DNA of 64,000 nt from Vibrio sp. CDRSL-10 TSBA (GTDB lineage Bacteria > Pseudomonadota > Gammaproteobacteria > Enterobacterales > Vibrionaceae): contig CP155565.1 in assembly GCA_039696685.1 (NCBI GenBank), positions 1 through 64,000 on the forward strand, written 5' to 3'. The position numbers were made by a program, and so were the translations under genes. Shown piece by piece: positions 29,405-38,958 of this stretch. Numbering within the stretch: the stretch's first letter is position 1; each line of letters begins with the position of its first letter. The notes under the pieces are model-generated. The model saw nothing but the letters and a program-made list of their open reading frames with translations, made no database searches and was not told where the DNA came from.

Positions 29405-30433
29405 TTATTTTACCGTCCACAGCACCTGTTCGCCGCCACGAATCGGCACCACGGTTTCGCCGCCAAACGGCATTTCCGCCGGTACGTCCCAGGCTTGTTT
29501 GGTCAGGGTAACGGTATCGCTGTTACGCGGCTGACCGTAAAAATCCGGGCCATTGTGGCTTGCGAATGCTTCCAGTTGGTCCAGTTTGCCTTCCTGCTCA
29601 AATACTTCTGCATACAGCTCAAGCGCTGCGTGTGCGGTGTACGAACCTGCACAGCCGCACGCGGTCTCTTTTTTACCTTTGGAGTGCGGCGCTGAGTCGG
29701 TGCCAAGGAAAAATTTTTTGCTGCCAGAGGTCGCCGCTGCAACCAAAGCGTGCTGGTGGGTCGCGCGTTTCAGGATTGGCAGGCAGTAAAAGTGCGGGCG
29801 GATACCGCCAACCAGCATGTGGTTACGGTTGTACATCAGGTGATGAGCGGTAATTGTTGCCGCGACATTGTCACCGGCTTTGTTGACGAACTCGACGGCA
29901 TCGGCAGTGGTGATGTGCTCGAGGACAATTTTCAGATTCGGGAAATCGTTCACGATTGGAGCCAGTACGGTGTCGAGGAAGGTTTTCTCACGGTCGAAAA
30001 TGTCGATATCGTGAGTGGTCACTTCGCCGTGAACCAGCAGCAGCATGCCTTCTTCCTGCATCGCTTGCAGGACAGGGTAAATATTTTTCGCTGAGGTGAC
30101 ACCAGAGTCTGAGTTGGTGGTGGCGCCCGCCGGGTAAAGCTTGGCAGCGACAACGGCGCCGGATGCCTTGGCGCTGCGAATATCGTCTGCGCTGGTGTTG
30201 TCAGTCAGGTACAGTGACATCAGAGGTTCAAACTGGCCTTGTGGCAGCGCGTTCATGATTCGTTCGCGGTAGGCCAGCGCCATTTCGGTATTAATCACAG
30301 GTGGGACAGTGTTAGGCATGATTAGCGCGCGTCCGTTGTAGCGGCTGATATCACGTACTGTATCGGTCAGAACCTCGCCATCGCGCAGGTGAACGTGCCA
30401 GTCGTCAGGACGAGTGATCGTAAGTGTTGTCAT
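29405..30433 (-). CDS. pyrC: Dihydroorotase PyrC
   Basis: Zinc enzyme that closes N-carbamoyl-aspartate to dihydroorotate in pyrimidine synthesis. It has the class II dihydroorotase pattern: [15 protein letters not shown] at the N-terminus, [15 protein letters not shown] with the carboxylated Lys, [29 protein letters not shown] and FLGTDSAPH. The start at 30433 ([13 protein letters not shown]) has GGAG seven bases before it. 342 residues, intact. Confidence 0.95.
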   Translation of the reverse strand: MTTLTITRPDDWHVHLRDGEVLTDTVRDISRYNGRALIMPNTVPPVINTEMALAYRERIMNALPQGQFEPLMSLYLTDNTSADDIRSAKASGAVVAAKLYPAGATTNSDSGVTSAKNIYPVLQAMQEEGMLLLVHGEVTTHDIDIFDREKTFLDTVLAPIVNDFPNLKIVLEHITTADAVEFVNKAGDNVAATITAHHLMYNRNHMLVGGIRPHFYCLPILKRATHQHALVAAATSGSKKFFLGTDSAPHSKGKKETACGCAGSYTAHAALELYAEVFEQEGKLDQLEAFASHNGPDFYGQPRNSDTVTLTKQAWDVPAEMPFGGETVVPIRGGEQVLWTVK

Positions 30434-30741
30434 GTATTGCTCCCACCATGAAGTCGTTGAGTGATTGGAGCCTAAACTGTCTGCCTGACCGCAAAAAATG
30501 CGGATTTCCGTATGACGCAAACGCTTCCGTTTAGGCGACAGGATGATAGAGGAAAAGGGGGGCAATTTCACCCCTTAATTTGATCTCGGCCTGAAAGCGG
30601 CATTTTTCTCACTTTTGATCGCCATATCTGCTCATTATGCAAGCAGGTTAGTCGTCAGGGTGAAATTGTTTTATTATCACCACCAATATCTAATTATTAT
30701 CACCGCATAACATCTCATTCTTATTGCGCTAAGGAAATGCC
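30434..30741. other. Divergent promoter region pyrC / MOSC fusion
   Basis: 308 bp without a gene. A GGGG-TGAAATT-GCCCC element (around 30554-30575) could form a small hairpin in the long pyrC leader. No known operator was recognised. Confidence 0.45.
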
Positions 30742-32563
30742 ATGTCGTCCGCTCATCTCTCTCAAATCAATGTTTATCCGGTCAAGTCTGTCGCCGGCAT
30801 CGCCTTGTCTACTGCCTGGGTAGAAAAACAGGGCCTGATGTTTGACCGCCGTTTTATGGTGGCGCTGGCCGATGGCAGCATGGTGACGGCGCGCAAGTAT
30901 CCGGCGATGGTGAAAGTTCGTTCCACGCTGACCCCGGATGGCTTGATCTTCACCGCGCAAGGCAAGCCGCCGCTGACACTGCGTTACGCGGACTTCAAGC
31001 TGCAGGAAGCGCCCGCCACAGTGTGGAAAGATAACTTTGTTGCCTACACTACGACGGATGAAGCGGATGACTGGTTCAGTGAGGTGCTGGGCCAGCGGGT
31101 CGAGTTGCTGTTTAGTGGCCAGCAGTCCAACCGGGTACGGGAAAAAGTCGGCAGTAACGTCAGTTTTGCCGACGGTTACCCGCTGTTGGTGATCAGTGAA
31201 GGTTCCCTCGAAGAGCTCAACCGTCGCAGCCCGGAGCGTCACAGTATGGATCAGTTTCGCACCAACCTGGTGGTATCCGGTACGCAGCCGTTTGCCGAGG
31301 ACGGCTGGAAACGGATTAGAATTGGCGAAGTGGAGTTTGAAGCCGTCAAACCGTGTGAACGCTGTATCCTGACCACAGTTGATGTGGAAACGGGCACATT
31401 TCGCCCGACCCAGGAGCCGCTGCGCACCTTATCGCAGTTTCGCGCCAACGAGCGCGGCGGAGTGTTCTTTGGCCAGAACCTGGTGGCGAAAAATGAAGGT
31501 ATGATTCGCGCCGGTGATGAGGTGCAAGTACTGGAATACAAAGAAAAAGAAGCGTATCAGGATCAGGGGTTGCGCCATTACCGCATGACCTGCGTGGAGC
31601 GGGAAGAGATCGCGCGTGATTTTGTCACGTTCTGGCTGGAGCCGCAGCAGGATGAGTTGCCAGGCTATCAGCCAGGGCAGCATCTGCCGATTGAGCTGGT
31701 GATCGAGGGGGAGCGGGTAACACGCCGTTATACCTTGTCATCGAGTCCGTCTCGTCCCGGCCGGTTGGCGATTTCGGTCAAGCGTATTAACGGTGGCCGG
31801 GTTTCAAACTGGCTGATCAGCCATCTGCAGGTCGGCGATGCACTGACCACAGAAGCGCCGGATGGCAGTTTTCATCTTGATGGCACGCAATCCGGTCAGC
31901 CACTGCTGTTGTTGTCGGCTGGCAGCGGAGTGACCCCGATGCTGTCGATGCTGCGCTATCTGGCCGATCACGATCAGATCGACGATGTGGTCTTTTACCA
32001 TCAGTGCCGCTCAGTTGAAGATATCCCGGTTCATGATGAATTGCAGCAACTGGAGCGTCAGTTCACTAGTCTTAAAGTCTTTATTTCTCTTACCCAGGCA
32101 CCGCTGGACTGGTTTGGTCTGAAGGGCCGTTTTTCGCTCTCTCATCTCAAGCAAATCAAAGATGTGACTCAGCGTCAGGTGTTTGTGTGCGGGCCGGATG
32201 GTTTTATGCAGAAAGCGAAAAATCTGTTGCTGAAACAGGGATTACCGCAAACGGCTTATCATCAGGAAGCTTTTGGTGTCGCGCTGACGGCGCCAAAAGA
32301 GCTGAAAACCGTTCAGCTTAACATCAATGGGAAAGTGTTCAGCGGCAATAATCAGGTGCCGTTGCTCGATCAGGCCGAAGAGGCTGGTATTCACATCGAA
32401 AGCAGTTGCCGCGCTGGTTTGTGCGGTGCCTGTAAAGTGACGGTGCAATCGGGCAAGGTGCATCAACCTCAAGTGCCGGCGCTGCCGGAGCACGAACGTC
32501 ATATGGGCGTGGTGCTGGCGTGTTGTTGTGTTTCCGGAGACAGACGTCGACATCGTTGGTTAG
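30742..32563 (+). CDS. MOSC domain / ferredoxin reductase / 2Fe-2S ferredoxin fusion (YcbX-like; frame broken at end)
   Basis: Three-part protein of about 606 residues. (1) YcbX-type MOSC_N plus MOSC (residues 1-270; VYPVKSVAGI, CERCILTTVD with the molybdenum-cofactor cysteine, RANERGGVFFGQN). (2) FAD/NAD reductase (RRYTLSSSPSRPG for flavin, LLLSAGSGVTPMLSML for NAD, FVCGPDGFM). (3) Plant-type 2Fe-2S ferredoxin (ESSCRAGLCGACKVTV and a last Cys near the end). The frame breaks at GTTTC 32530-32534; one base less gives CCCVPETDVDIVG and a stop at 32563. E. coli YcbX has MOSC plus ferredoxin only and detoxifies N-hydroxylated bases; here the electron supply seems built in. Confidence 0.85.
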
Positions 32564-32640
32564 CAATTTGAGGCTGGGAACCAGGTTTTTAACAGACTGG
32601 TCTTCAACTGACGGGGCTTCAACATTGTAGCTTAATCGAA

Positions 32641-32669
32641 TCAACCGGCGTGTGGGTCATGCCGGTTGA
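32641..32669 (+). other. Hairpin after the MOSC fusion gene
   Basis: TCAACCGGC pairs with GCCGGTTGA. There is no T-run, so its role as terminator is uncertain. Confidence 0.4.
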
Positions 32670-32760
32670 CCGCTGTCCTGACTTATTATCCAGCGCAGTT
32701 GCCTGCCGGGATTCGTGCTTGGATCTTAGAGCCCAGCTCCCAGATTCTAGAGGATACAGC

Positions 32761-33387
32761 TTAAAGCGTTTTACCTAATACGATCTGACACATCTGCTGA
32801 TACTGACTGTTGTTGTCAGCAAACAGCTCGGCAACGATTTGCGCTTCTTTTCCGCCTGACAGGCGACGTTTCATCGCTTCACGTACCAGCAACACTAAAT
32901 GCTGCTCTTTGCTTAATCCGTTGTGTGCCTGCGGCGACCACGCGGCTAAAGACTGATTAAATGTCGAATGAGGCAGCTTAGGTTCAAAGTTTTTTACTTC
33001 GCTTTTTATCACTTGCAGCAAATGCAGATACACTTCGTCTTCACGACTGGCTTGCTGAGCACTATCAAGTTGTCGCAGACGGTTAAGTACAGCCCAGCTA
33101 AGTTCGGTATGTTTAACCAGACCCGCCTGATGCGGAAAGGTATCATGCAGTCGAACCGAAAAATCGATACGCTGAATTTGCGTGTTGGGGAAAAACGTCA
33201 GCGCACTCAGGCAGTCGATAGGGATCCACAGCGCTTGATCAGCTTCAATGGCGTATTCCTGCTTGCCGAGTTTGACCAGCACTAAACCACGCTCCACATG
33301 AATCAGGCTGTGCTTAACGGCGCGCTTGCGCGACGTGGCTTCAAGATAGGGAAACAAGCACGTTTCAGATTGGATAGCGTAGTTCAT
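32761..33387 (-). CDS. AraC-related cupin-domain protein lacking a clear HTH
   Basis: 208 residues. The first half resembles the sensor domain of AraC regulators (KHSLIHVERGLVLVKLGKQE, then ALWIPIDCLSAL). The C-terminal half is helical (LVLLVREAMKRRLSGGKEAQ, IVAELFADNNSQYQQMCQIV) but does not show the usual two AraC HTHs; it looks like a shortened or degenerate form. It may be a minimal regulator. Monocistronic, divergent from the acyltransferase gene. Confidence 0.6.
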   Translation of the reverse strand: MNYAIQSETCLFPYLEATSRKRAVKHSLIHVERGLVLVKLGKQEYAIEADQALWIPIDCLSALTFFPNTQIQRIDFSVRLHDTFPHQAGLVKHTELSWAVLNRLRQLDSAQQASREDEVYLHLLQVIKSEVKNFEPKLPHSTFNQSLAAWSPQAHNGLSKEQHLVLLVREAMKRRLSGGKEAQIVAELFADNNSQYQQMCQIVLGKTL

Positions 33388-33630
33388 GAATAGCCTCGAG
33401 CAATAGAAGGGCGCTAAGGGTAACGCTTTCCCTGAAAAAAGCCAAATACCCAGTGAAGTGGCATGAAATAAGCTTACTGAGAGTTGTGACAGGCGGAAAT
33501 ATTTCTGTCACTTTTAAGAAACCTTTATCACGCGTTCTGGTCTGACCTTGTGAATTATGTGGTAACGATAGCTGCGACTGATGGTGACTACGCGTAGAAT
33601 AGGCCAGCTTTTTATTTGATGTAAAATAAT

Positions 33631-34738
33631 ATGACTTCAACAAACGATCCTTATGTAGACATTCGTCCTTACAATGACGAAGAGATTCCTGCCGCCATTA
33701 ATCGTCTGATTAATGACGAAGAGTTTATCGCTGCCATTTTGCAGCACCGTTTTGAGCGCCAGCCGGCTTGGCTGCAATCTCTGATGGGACCTTTTGTTAA
33801 AGCCTATCTGAAATTCAAGTGGGCTAAACTGAAGTCCGTTGATGTTATTCAGCGGGAAGTGAAAAAGTACCTTGATCAAACGCTTGAGCACACCACTCAT
33901 GGCGTGACTTACAGTGGTCTCGACAAGCTGGATAAAAGTACCTCGTACCTGTTTATCTCTAACCACCGCGATATCGCGATGGATCCGGCGCTGGTTAACT
34001 ATGGTCTGTATGTCTCCGGCCATCGTACTGTGCGTATCGCGATCGGCGATAATCTGCTGAAGAAACCGTGTGCCACGGAAACTGATGAAGCTGAACAAGA
34101 GTTTTATCGTCAAACGTTCCGCCAAAGGCCCGCGTGAAATGATGAAAGCGCTGGGCACCTTGTCAGCCTACATTAAGCATTCACTGGAGACAGGTAACTC
34201 AATCTGGATTGCACAGAAAGAAGGTCGTGCTAAAGATGGCAACGATTATACCGATCCGGCGATCCTGAAAATGTTCCATGTTGAAGGACGTAAACAGAAA
34301 GCCGAGTTTGCTGATTACATTCAGTCACTGAAAATCGTGCCGGTGTCTATCTCTTATGAGAATGACCCGTGTGATATCGCCAAAGCGCGCGAACTGTATG
34401 AGAAGGCCACACACGGCAAGTACGAAAAATCAGAGTTTGAAGATATCGAAAGTATCATTCAAGGTATTGTCGGAGAGAAAGGTCGTATCCATGTTGCGTT
34501 TGGCGATGTGATCGATCAGCCGTATGAGACGCCTGAGGCGCTGGCGCAAGAGATTGACCGCCAGATCCACATGCACTACAAGCTGTATCCGATAAACCTG
34601 CTGGCCGCAGGTGAAGAACATGAAGATATTACGCCGGCGGTGCGCGCTAAGCTGCAGGAGAAACTAACCCATCTGCCTGAAGATGCGCATCCTTACTTGC
34701 TTGATAGTTATGCCAACCCGGTGCGTAACCGCAAGTAA
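33631..34738 (+). CDS. PlsC-like 1-acylglycerol-3-phosphate acyltransferase family protein (frame broken)
   Basis: Membrane-associated acyltransferase. The HX4D catalytic motif is in ISNHRDIAMDPAL, with a second block IWIAQKEGRAKDGND. The frame breaks at GAAAC 34078-34082; one base less gives CATELMKLNKSFIVKRSAKG and 368 residues. The length exceeds that of PlsC (about 245), and the C-terminal half is acidic and unlike PlsC, so this belongs to the larger uncharacterised acyltransferase family seen in gamma-proteobacteria. Acceptor unknown. Ends at a strong terminator. Confidence 0.82.
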
Positions 34739-34760
34739 CACCTGATAATAAAGGATAAAA

Positions 34761-34786
34761 AGAGAAGCAGCCGCTTCTCTTTTTTT
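34761..34786 (+). terminator. Terminator after the acyltransferase gene
   Basis: AGAGAAGC pairs with GCTTCTCT, loop AGCC, followed by seven T. Confidence 0.9.
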
Positions 34787-34805
34787 GTGCCCGAATGATA
34801 CCGGC

Positions 34806-35405
34806 TCAGCGGGCGACAGCGCCGCCCAGCGTCAGATTGGTTGGCCAATGGCTAATACGGTTACCGCCCAGATAGATATTGCCGTTAACGGTTAAGTTAT
34901 CCGGAAAGGCGCTTATTTGGGAGCCGCCAATAAACAGGTTCCCTTCTACCACTAGCCCATCCGGCAGCTCGGTTAAAGGAGTGCGCATGACACTCAGGTC
35001 GCCTTTCACTCTTAAACGTGGTGGCAGTCCAACCAGCGGCGTGTCAGTCAGATTGAGATAACCGCCAAGGTTAATTCCCGCCGGCCAGCGCTGGATTTGT
35101 GAACCGAGTAAGTTGGCATAGCCGCGGATAAATGTACCGCGTGGTACTTGTGCCAGTTGACTGTTGGCTGCATCCAGGCTTCCTTCAATTTTCAGTCCGC
35201 GAGGCAGTTTAGTGATACCTGTTTTGGCGATACTCAGGTTGCCCTTGAGTTCCATGTTGTCTGGCAGCGTGGTGAAAGGCTTATTGCGTAAGTCCAGATT
35301 GCCGTAGTTATCCAGATAATTCAGGATTTGATAGCGGTCGAGCGGTTCGGCCGATACAGAGAGGGCGGTCAGTAATGTGAGCAGAGCGATGAGCGGGTAG
35401 TGCAT
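34806..35405 (-). CDS. Secreted protein of 20-residue leucine-rich-like repeats
   Basis: 199 residues. Signal peptide MHYPLIALLTLLTALSVSAE, a short linker, then seven full and one partial repeat of exactly 20 residues with pattern [LVWF]P-x2-L-x-h-x-G-x-L-x-h-x4-h-x2, for example LPDGLVVEGNLFIGGSQISA. The repeats resemble those of phage-like and plant-pathogen proteins with a beta-solenoid or LRR fold. Start at 35405 is set by the signal peptide. No partner genes; a surface or periplasmic binding role is inferred only. Confidence 0.72.
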   Translation of the reverse strand: MHYPLIALLTLLTALSVSAEPLDRYQILNYLDNYGNLDLRNKPFTTLPDNMELKGNLSIAKTGITKLPRGLKIEGSLDAANSQLAQVPRGTFIRGYANLLGSQIQRWPAGINLGGYLNLTDTPLVGLPPRLRVKGDLSVMRTPLTELPDGLVVEGNLFIGGSQISAFPDNLTVNGNIYLGGNRISHWPTNLTLGGAVAR

Positions 35406-35636
35406 GCCGATGTCCGCAATCCAGACAAGTGTGATGGATTGAGTATCGCCAGCGCGGCGAGTGGCTGCAATGAAAGAGGCGAAGTAATCATCATCAAAGC
35501 GCACAATGTCACAAAACTGGTCACAAATGCGTTTACAAAAACAGTGACAACAAAGCGAGCTTTTGCGGCCCGCTTTGTCTTTCAAGCTCGGTATTTGGCT
35601 GCGGGCTGACGTTAACCATCGCTGATAATTGGGTGA

Positions 35637-35939
35637 TTAACGTGCCAGTGAGCGGGATCTGAGCTCGAAAATTAATTTTTCCGCACTGACTTCAAATTTG
35701 AAGCGCACGTGCATCTCTTTGGCGTCGTCGGCTAACGGCATAACTTCGTGTTCAACGTTTTTGTTCACTTGCTGAGCCAGAGTGAGGTACTTGTCCAGTT
35801 CTGCGCGCATTTGCGGCTCTGAGTCGGCAAAAATAGTCACTTCAGCGACATCATCCCCTTCGCGGATAATGAAGCCCATTTCACCGGCTACACCACATGC
35901 TTCACACACTTCCGGCTCTCGGTAGGTTTGGTTACTCAT
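35637..35939 (-). CDS. DUF406 family protein (YfcZ/YiiS type)
   Basis: 100-residue cytosolic protein fitting the YfcZ/YiiS family: two cysteines near the N-terminus (VCEACGVAGEMGF), a central AELDKYLTLAQQVNKNVE helix, and the final strand AEKLIFELRSRSLAR. Function unknown. Intact. Confidence 0.78.
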   Translation of the reverse strand: MSNQTYREPEVCEACGVAGEMGFIIREGDDVAEVTIFADSEPQMRAELDKYLTLAQQVNKNVEHEVMPLADDAKEMHVRFKFEVSAEKLIFELRSRSLAR

Positions 35940-36527
35940 CTTACCATCCTCTTACAAATTATGAGGATATCTTACTCTGCTCTTTCCGGCCCGGCTATGG
36001 TTGTTTTAAGCAAAAATGCGTGAAAGTTTGCGTCTGATCAAGGATGAGTGATATGCACGATTTTCTGCTGCCGCATCTCTTAGTTTGTGAAAGTTGATCA
36101 GACTCTCACTCAGACCGAAGACGAAGTGAGTGAACTGTTTTTGTTGATCAAATCGCTATGGATGTCACTTTTATGACAGCTTTAGGTGTGAGTTTAGTCA
36201 ATTTTTTGTAAGGTTAAGTGTCATTATTTTGTCGTGACTTACTAAAACTCATTGCCTTAACTAAAGGTTTATTAGATGATTCACGGGTCGGAAATATAGA
36301 TGTGTCGAATTTTATCGGTAACTCACCGATGTTTAAGCGGGTGTTTTCATCCATTCAATGAGTGCATTGGTCACTGTGGAGGTTGGCTGGTGTACGTCCT
36401 CAGGTGGTTCGAGCCGTTGATGCCACCACGTTGTGCAAGGCATTGATAAAACGTAATCAATGATATCTATCATTGGAAACCAACATTGTATGGAACTACA
36501 TAAAAGTACATAAGAAGAGCCTTAACC
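35940..36527. other. Long intergenic region upstream of the TetR gene
   Basis: 588 bp with no gene I can support. It contains the palindrome at 36458-36475, and weak inverted CACTC/GAGTG pairs near 36105-36130. A transcript or leader in it cannot be excluded; no known riboswitch was recognised. Confidence 0.45.
36458..36475 (+). promoter_or_regulatory. Palindromic operator before the TetR gene
   Basis: CAATGATA-TC-TATCATTG is a perfect inverted repeat 52 bp before the start, the size and place expected for TetR autoregulation. Confidence 0.55.
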
Positions 36528-36989
36528 ATGCCAAAGCGTAGTAAAGAAGATACCGAAATCACCATCCAGACCATCATGGATGCGGTCGTCGATCAGTTAT
36601 TGACCCTCGGCTATGACAAAATGTCATACACCACTCTGAGCCAGCAGACCGGGGTGTCACGTACCGGAATCAGCCACCATTTTCCCAAGAAAACCGATTT
36701 TGCTTCAGCACTGGACGGCCGGATGTTCAGCCTGTTTGTTGAGCATCTTGATTTTGATAATGGCCATGAATCCTTTGTTTCAAGCTGGATGAAAGCGCTG
36801 GACAACTCAGAATTCGTCGCCATTCTGCGTCTGGTATTTCAGCACGTCGTGATTGCTGAGCGTGCCCAGGAGTTCGCCTACAACGGCCTGGAACGTCTGT
36901 ACAAACTGGCTGACGAAAAACTCGGTTCAGGCAGTGATGAAAAAGTCGAATGGTTGATTGGTAAATCTCTTATTACCATGAGTAAGTAA
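36528..36989 (+). CDS. TetR-family regulator (short form)
   Basis: 153-residue regulator with the TetR HTH (YTTLSQQTGVSRTGISHHFP, residues 39-58) and a short helical effector domain. TetR proteins are usually about 190 residues, so the ligand domain is compact. It is convergent with the heme importer genes but not obviously co-regulated with them; an autoregulatory palindrome lies upstream. Confidence 0.8.
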   Translation: MPKRSKEDTEITIQTIMDAVVDQLLTLGYDKMSYTTLSQQTGVSRTGISHHFPKKTDFASALDGRMFSLFVEHLDFDNGHESFVSSWMKALDNSEFVAILRLVFQHVVIAERAQEFAYNGLERLYKLADEKLGSGSDEKVEWLIGKSLITMSK

Positions 36990-37009
36990 TGACCACGAGA
37001 AAGTAATCG

Positions 37010-37040
37010 AAAAGGCCAGCATGATGAATGCTGGCCTTTT
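37010..37040. terminator. Bidirectional terminator TetR/hutD
   Basis: AAAAGGCCAGCAT pairs with ATGCTGGCCTTTT, loop GATGA. Confidence 0.88.
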
Positions 37041-37136
37041 GATTTTTATGCAGACGGATTTTTATCCAACACGGACTGTTTATCTAAAACAGGTGGCTTA
37101 TATAAAGTAAATCTCATATTTAAAGCAGATAAACAG

Positions 37137-37922
37137 TTACTCGGCCGGATAGACGACCGGAAAGGCCAGCGTCGGATGCGCAGCGATAACGGCGCGGAAA
37201 CCATAAACCTGTTGTATGGTCTGTGTGGTGAGCGCCTGCCAGGGCGGGGCATCACACACCAGTTCACCATCACTCAGCAGCAGCATACGATCAGCATATT
37301 GTGCCGCGAGGTTGAGATCATGCAGTACCACAATCACGGCGCACTGCTCTTGGGTTGCCAGTTGACGGGCGATTTGCAGCGTGTTGTGCTGATGAGCCAA
37401 ATCCAGTGCTGAAGTGGGCTCGTCGAGCATTAAAATTTTCTGCGAGCCGGCTTGATGAAGCTGGGTCAGTACCCGGGCTAGATGCAGACGCTGTTTCTCC
37501 CCTCCGGACAAGGATGGATACAGCCTGTGTGCGAGGTGGGCAACATCGGTGACATGCATATAGTGCCTTGCCAGTTCGCTCACTTGTTGACGACTGACAC
37601 TGAGCGGAATCGCCCCCAGTTCCACCACTTCCTGTGCGGTGAAGGCAAAGCTAAGACTGCTCGACTGCGGCAGCAGACCGACATGGCGTGCCAGCTCACT
37701 CTTATCCCACTGTTGGCGGGGTTTACCAAATACCCGAATCTCTGCTTCGCTGGTAATCTCGCCACTCAGCAGTTTTAGCAAGGTACTTTTTCCGGCGCCG
37801 TTGGGGCCCAGCAGTGCAATGACCTGGCCACAGTCAATATCGACATTAAGATTATCCAGAATAACACGTTGTCCGAATTGAACGTGCAGCCCGCGAGCCT
37901 GAATGGCCGGAGTGCTTATCAC
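37137..37922 (-). CDS. hutD: Heme ABC importer ATPase HutD/HmuV
   Basis: Cytosolic ATPase driving heme import from the periplasm. Walker A LLGPNGAGKSTLLKLLSG, Q-loop region LPQSSSLSFAFTAQEVVELG, signature LSGGEKQRLHLARVL, Walker B ILMLDEPTSALD and switch VIVVLHDLNL. 261 residues, intact. The last gene of hutBCD: its start overlaps the permease stop by four bases, so translation is coupled. Confidence 0.9.
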   Translation of the reverse strand: MISTPAIQARGLHVQFGQRVILDNLNVDIDCGQVIALLGPNGAGKSTLLKLLSGEITSEAEIRVFGKPRQQWDKSELARHVGLLPQSSSLSFAFTAQEVVELGAIPLSVSRQQVSELARHYMHVTDVAHLAHRLYPSLSGGEKQRLHLARVLTQLHQAGSQKILMLDEPTSALDLAHQHNTLQIARQLATQEQCAVIVVLHDLNLAAQYADRMLLLSDGELVCDAPPWQALTTQTIQQVYGFRAVIAAHPTLAFPVVYPAE

Positions 37923-38951
37923 GACAGTTTTCCTTTTTGTTGAAACAGCAGATAAAGAAAGAAGGGGGCACCGATCAACGCGGTGACAATGCCAATTGGC
38001 AGCTCAGCCGGAGCGATAATCTGGCGTGACACCATATCCGCGATGGTTAAGAGCAAAGCGCCGAGTAAGGCCGAAACCGGGACAAGATTACGGTGATCCG
38101 GGCCAACCAGCATACGCCCCAGATGAGGCACGACCAGGCCGACAAAACCTATCATGCCGACGGCACTGACGGTGACGCCGACACCAAGGGCAGACAGGAC
38201 AATCATACTGCGTTTAAGACGTTCAACCTCAATCCCCAGATGACGAGCTTCTGATTCACCCAGCAGCAGCGCATTCAGCGCCAGGGTGTGGCGTGAGACA
38301 TAACTCAGCAACAACAGCAGTGTCACCGCGCACAGCGCGATATTAGGCCAATTGGCCGCTGCAAATGAGCCCATCGACCAGAGCGAGAGATCACGTAGCA
38401 TTTGATCGTCGGCGACAAAGTTGAGATAGCCCACGCCTGCACCTGACAGCGCACTGATAGCGACACCTGCCAGCAGCATCATAGTGACCGAGGTGCCGAG
38501 GGAACTGGTGCCAAGGCGATAGACCAGAATGGTCGTCACAGCTCCGCCGGCAAATGCGAACAGAGGCAGACCTAAGGTGTTGAGCCAGGCGGGACTGATG
38601 TCCAGATTCGCCAGCATGACAATCGCGATGGCAGCCCCAAGCATAGCTCCCGCCGACACACCGATAATACCAGGTTTCTGCCAATGGATTGCGGAATAAG
38701 CCCTGCATAACGGTGCCGCACAGGGCGAGAATAGCACCGACCAGCATACACAACACAGTGCGCGGAAAGCGGATCTGATGGATCACCATCTGCACATGAT
38801 TGGCCACGTCACTGGAACTGAGCAGCAGGCTTTTCAGGCTATCGCTGAAACTGATGGCCATCGGTCCGACCGTAATCGAATAGACCGCGCTGAATGTCAC
38901 CAGCAATGTCAGCACCAGCGAGGTCCAAGCAAGCGGGATCTGCCTTAACAT
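37919..38951 (-). CDS. hutC: Heme ABC importer permease HutC/HmuU (frame broken)
   Basis: FecCD-family inner-membrane permease with about ten helices. Conserved stretches: HQIRFPRTVLCMLVGAILAL, the VSAGAMLGAAIAI region, GFVGLVVPHLGRMLVGPDHR (coupling loop) and a final PIGIVTALIGAPFFLYLL. The frame breaks at GTTTC 38675-38679; one base less gives FRNPLAEPGIIGVSAGAMLG, the universal family motif, and 343 residues. It begins just after hutB and overlaps hutD. Confidence 0.92.
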
Positions 38952-38958
38952 CGTTGTG

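Noticed and set aside
34062..34066. GAAAC as a second break in the acyltransferase gene
   Set aside because: Here GAAAC reads in frame as LLKKPC and needs no correction; the real break is at 34078-34082.
35940..36527. Riboswitch or new RNA
   Set aside because: No recognised riboswitch core, strong nested hairpins or terminator; only the TetR palindrome stands out.
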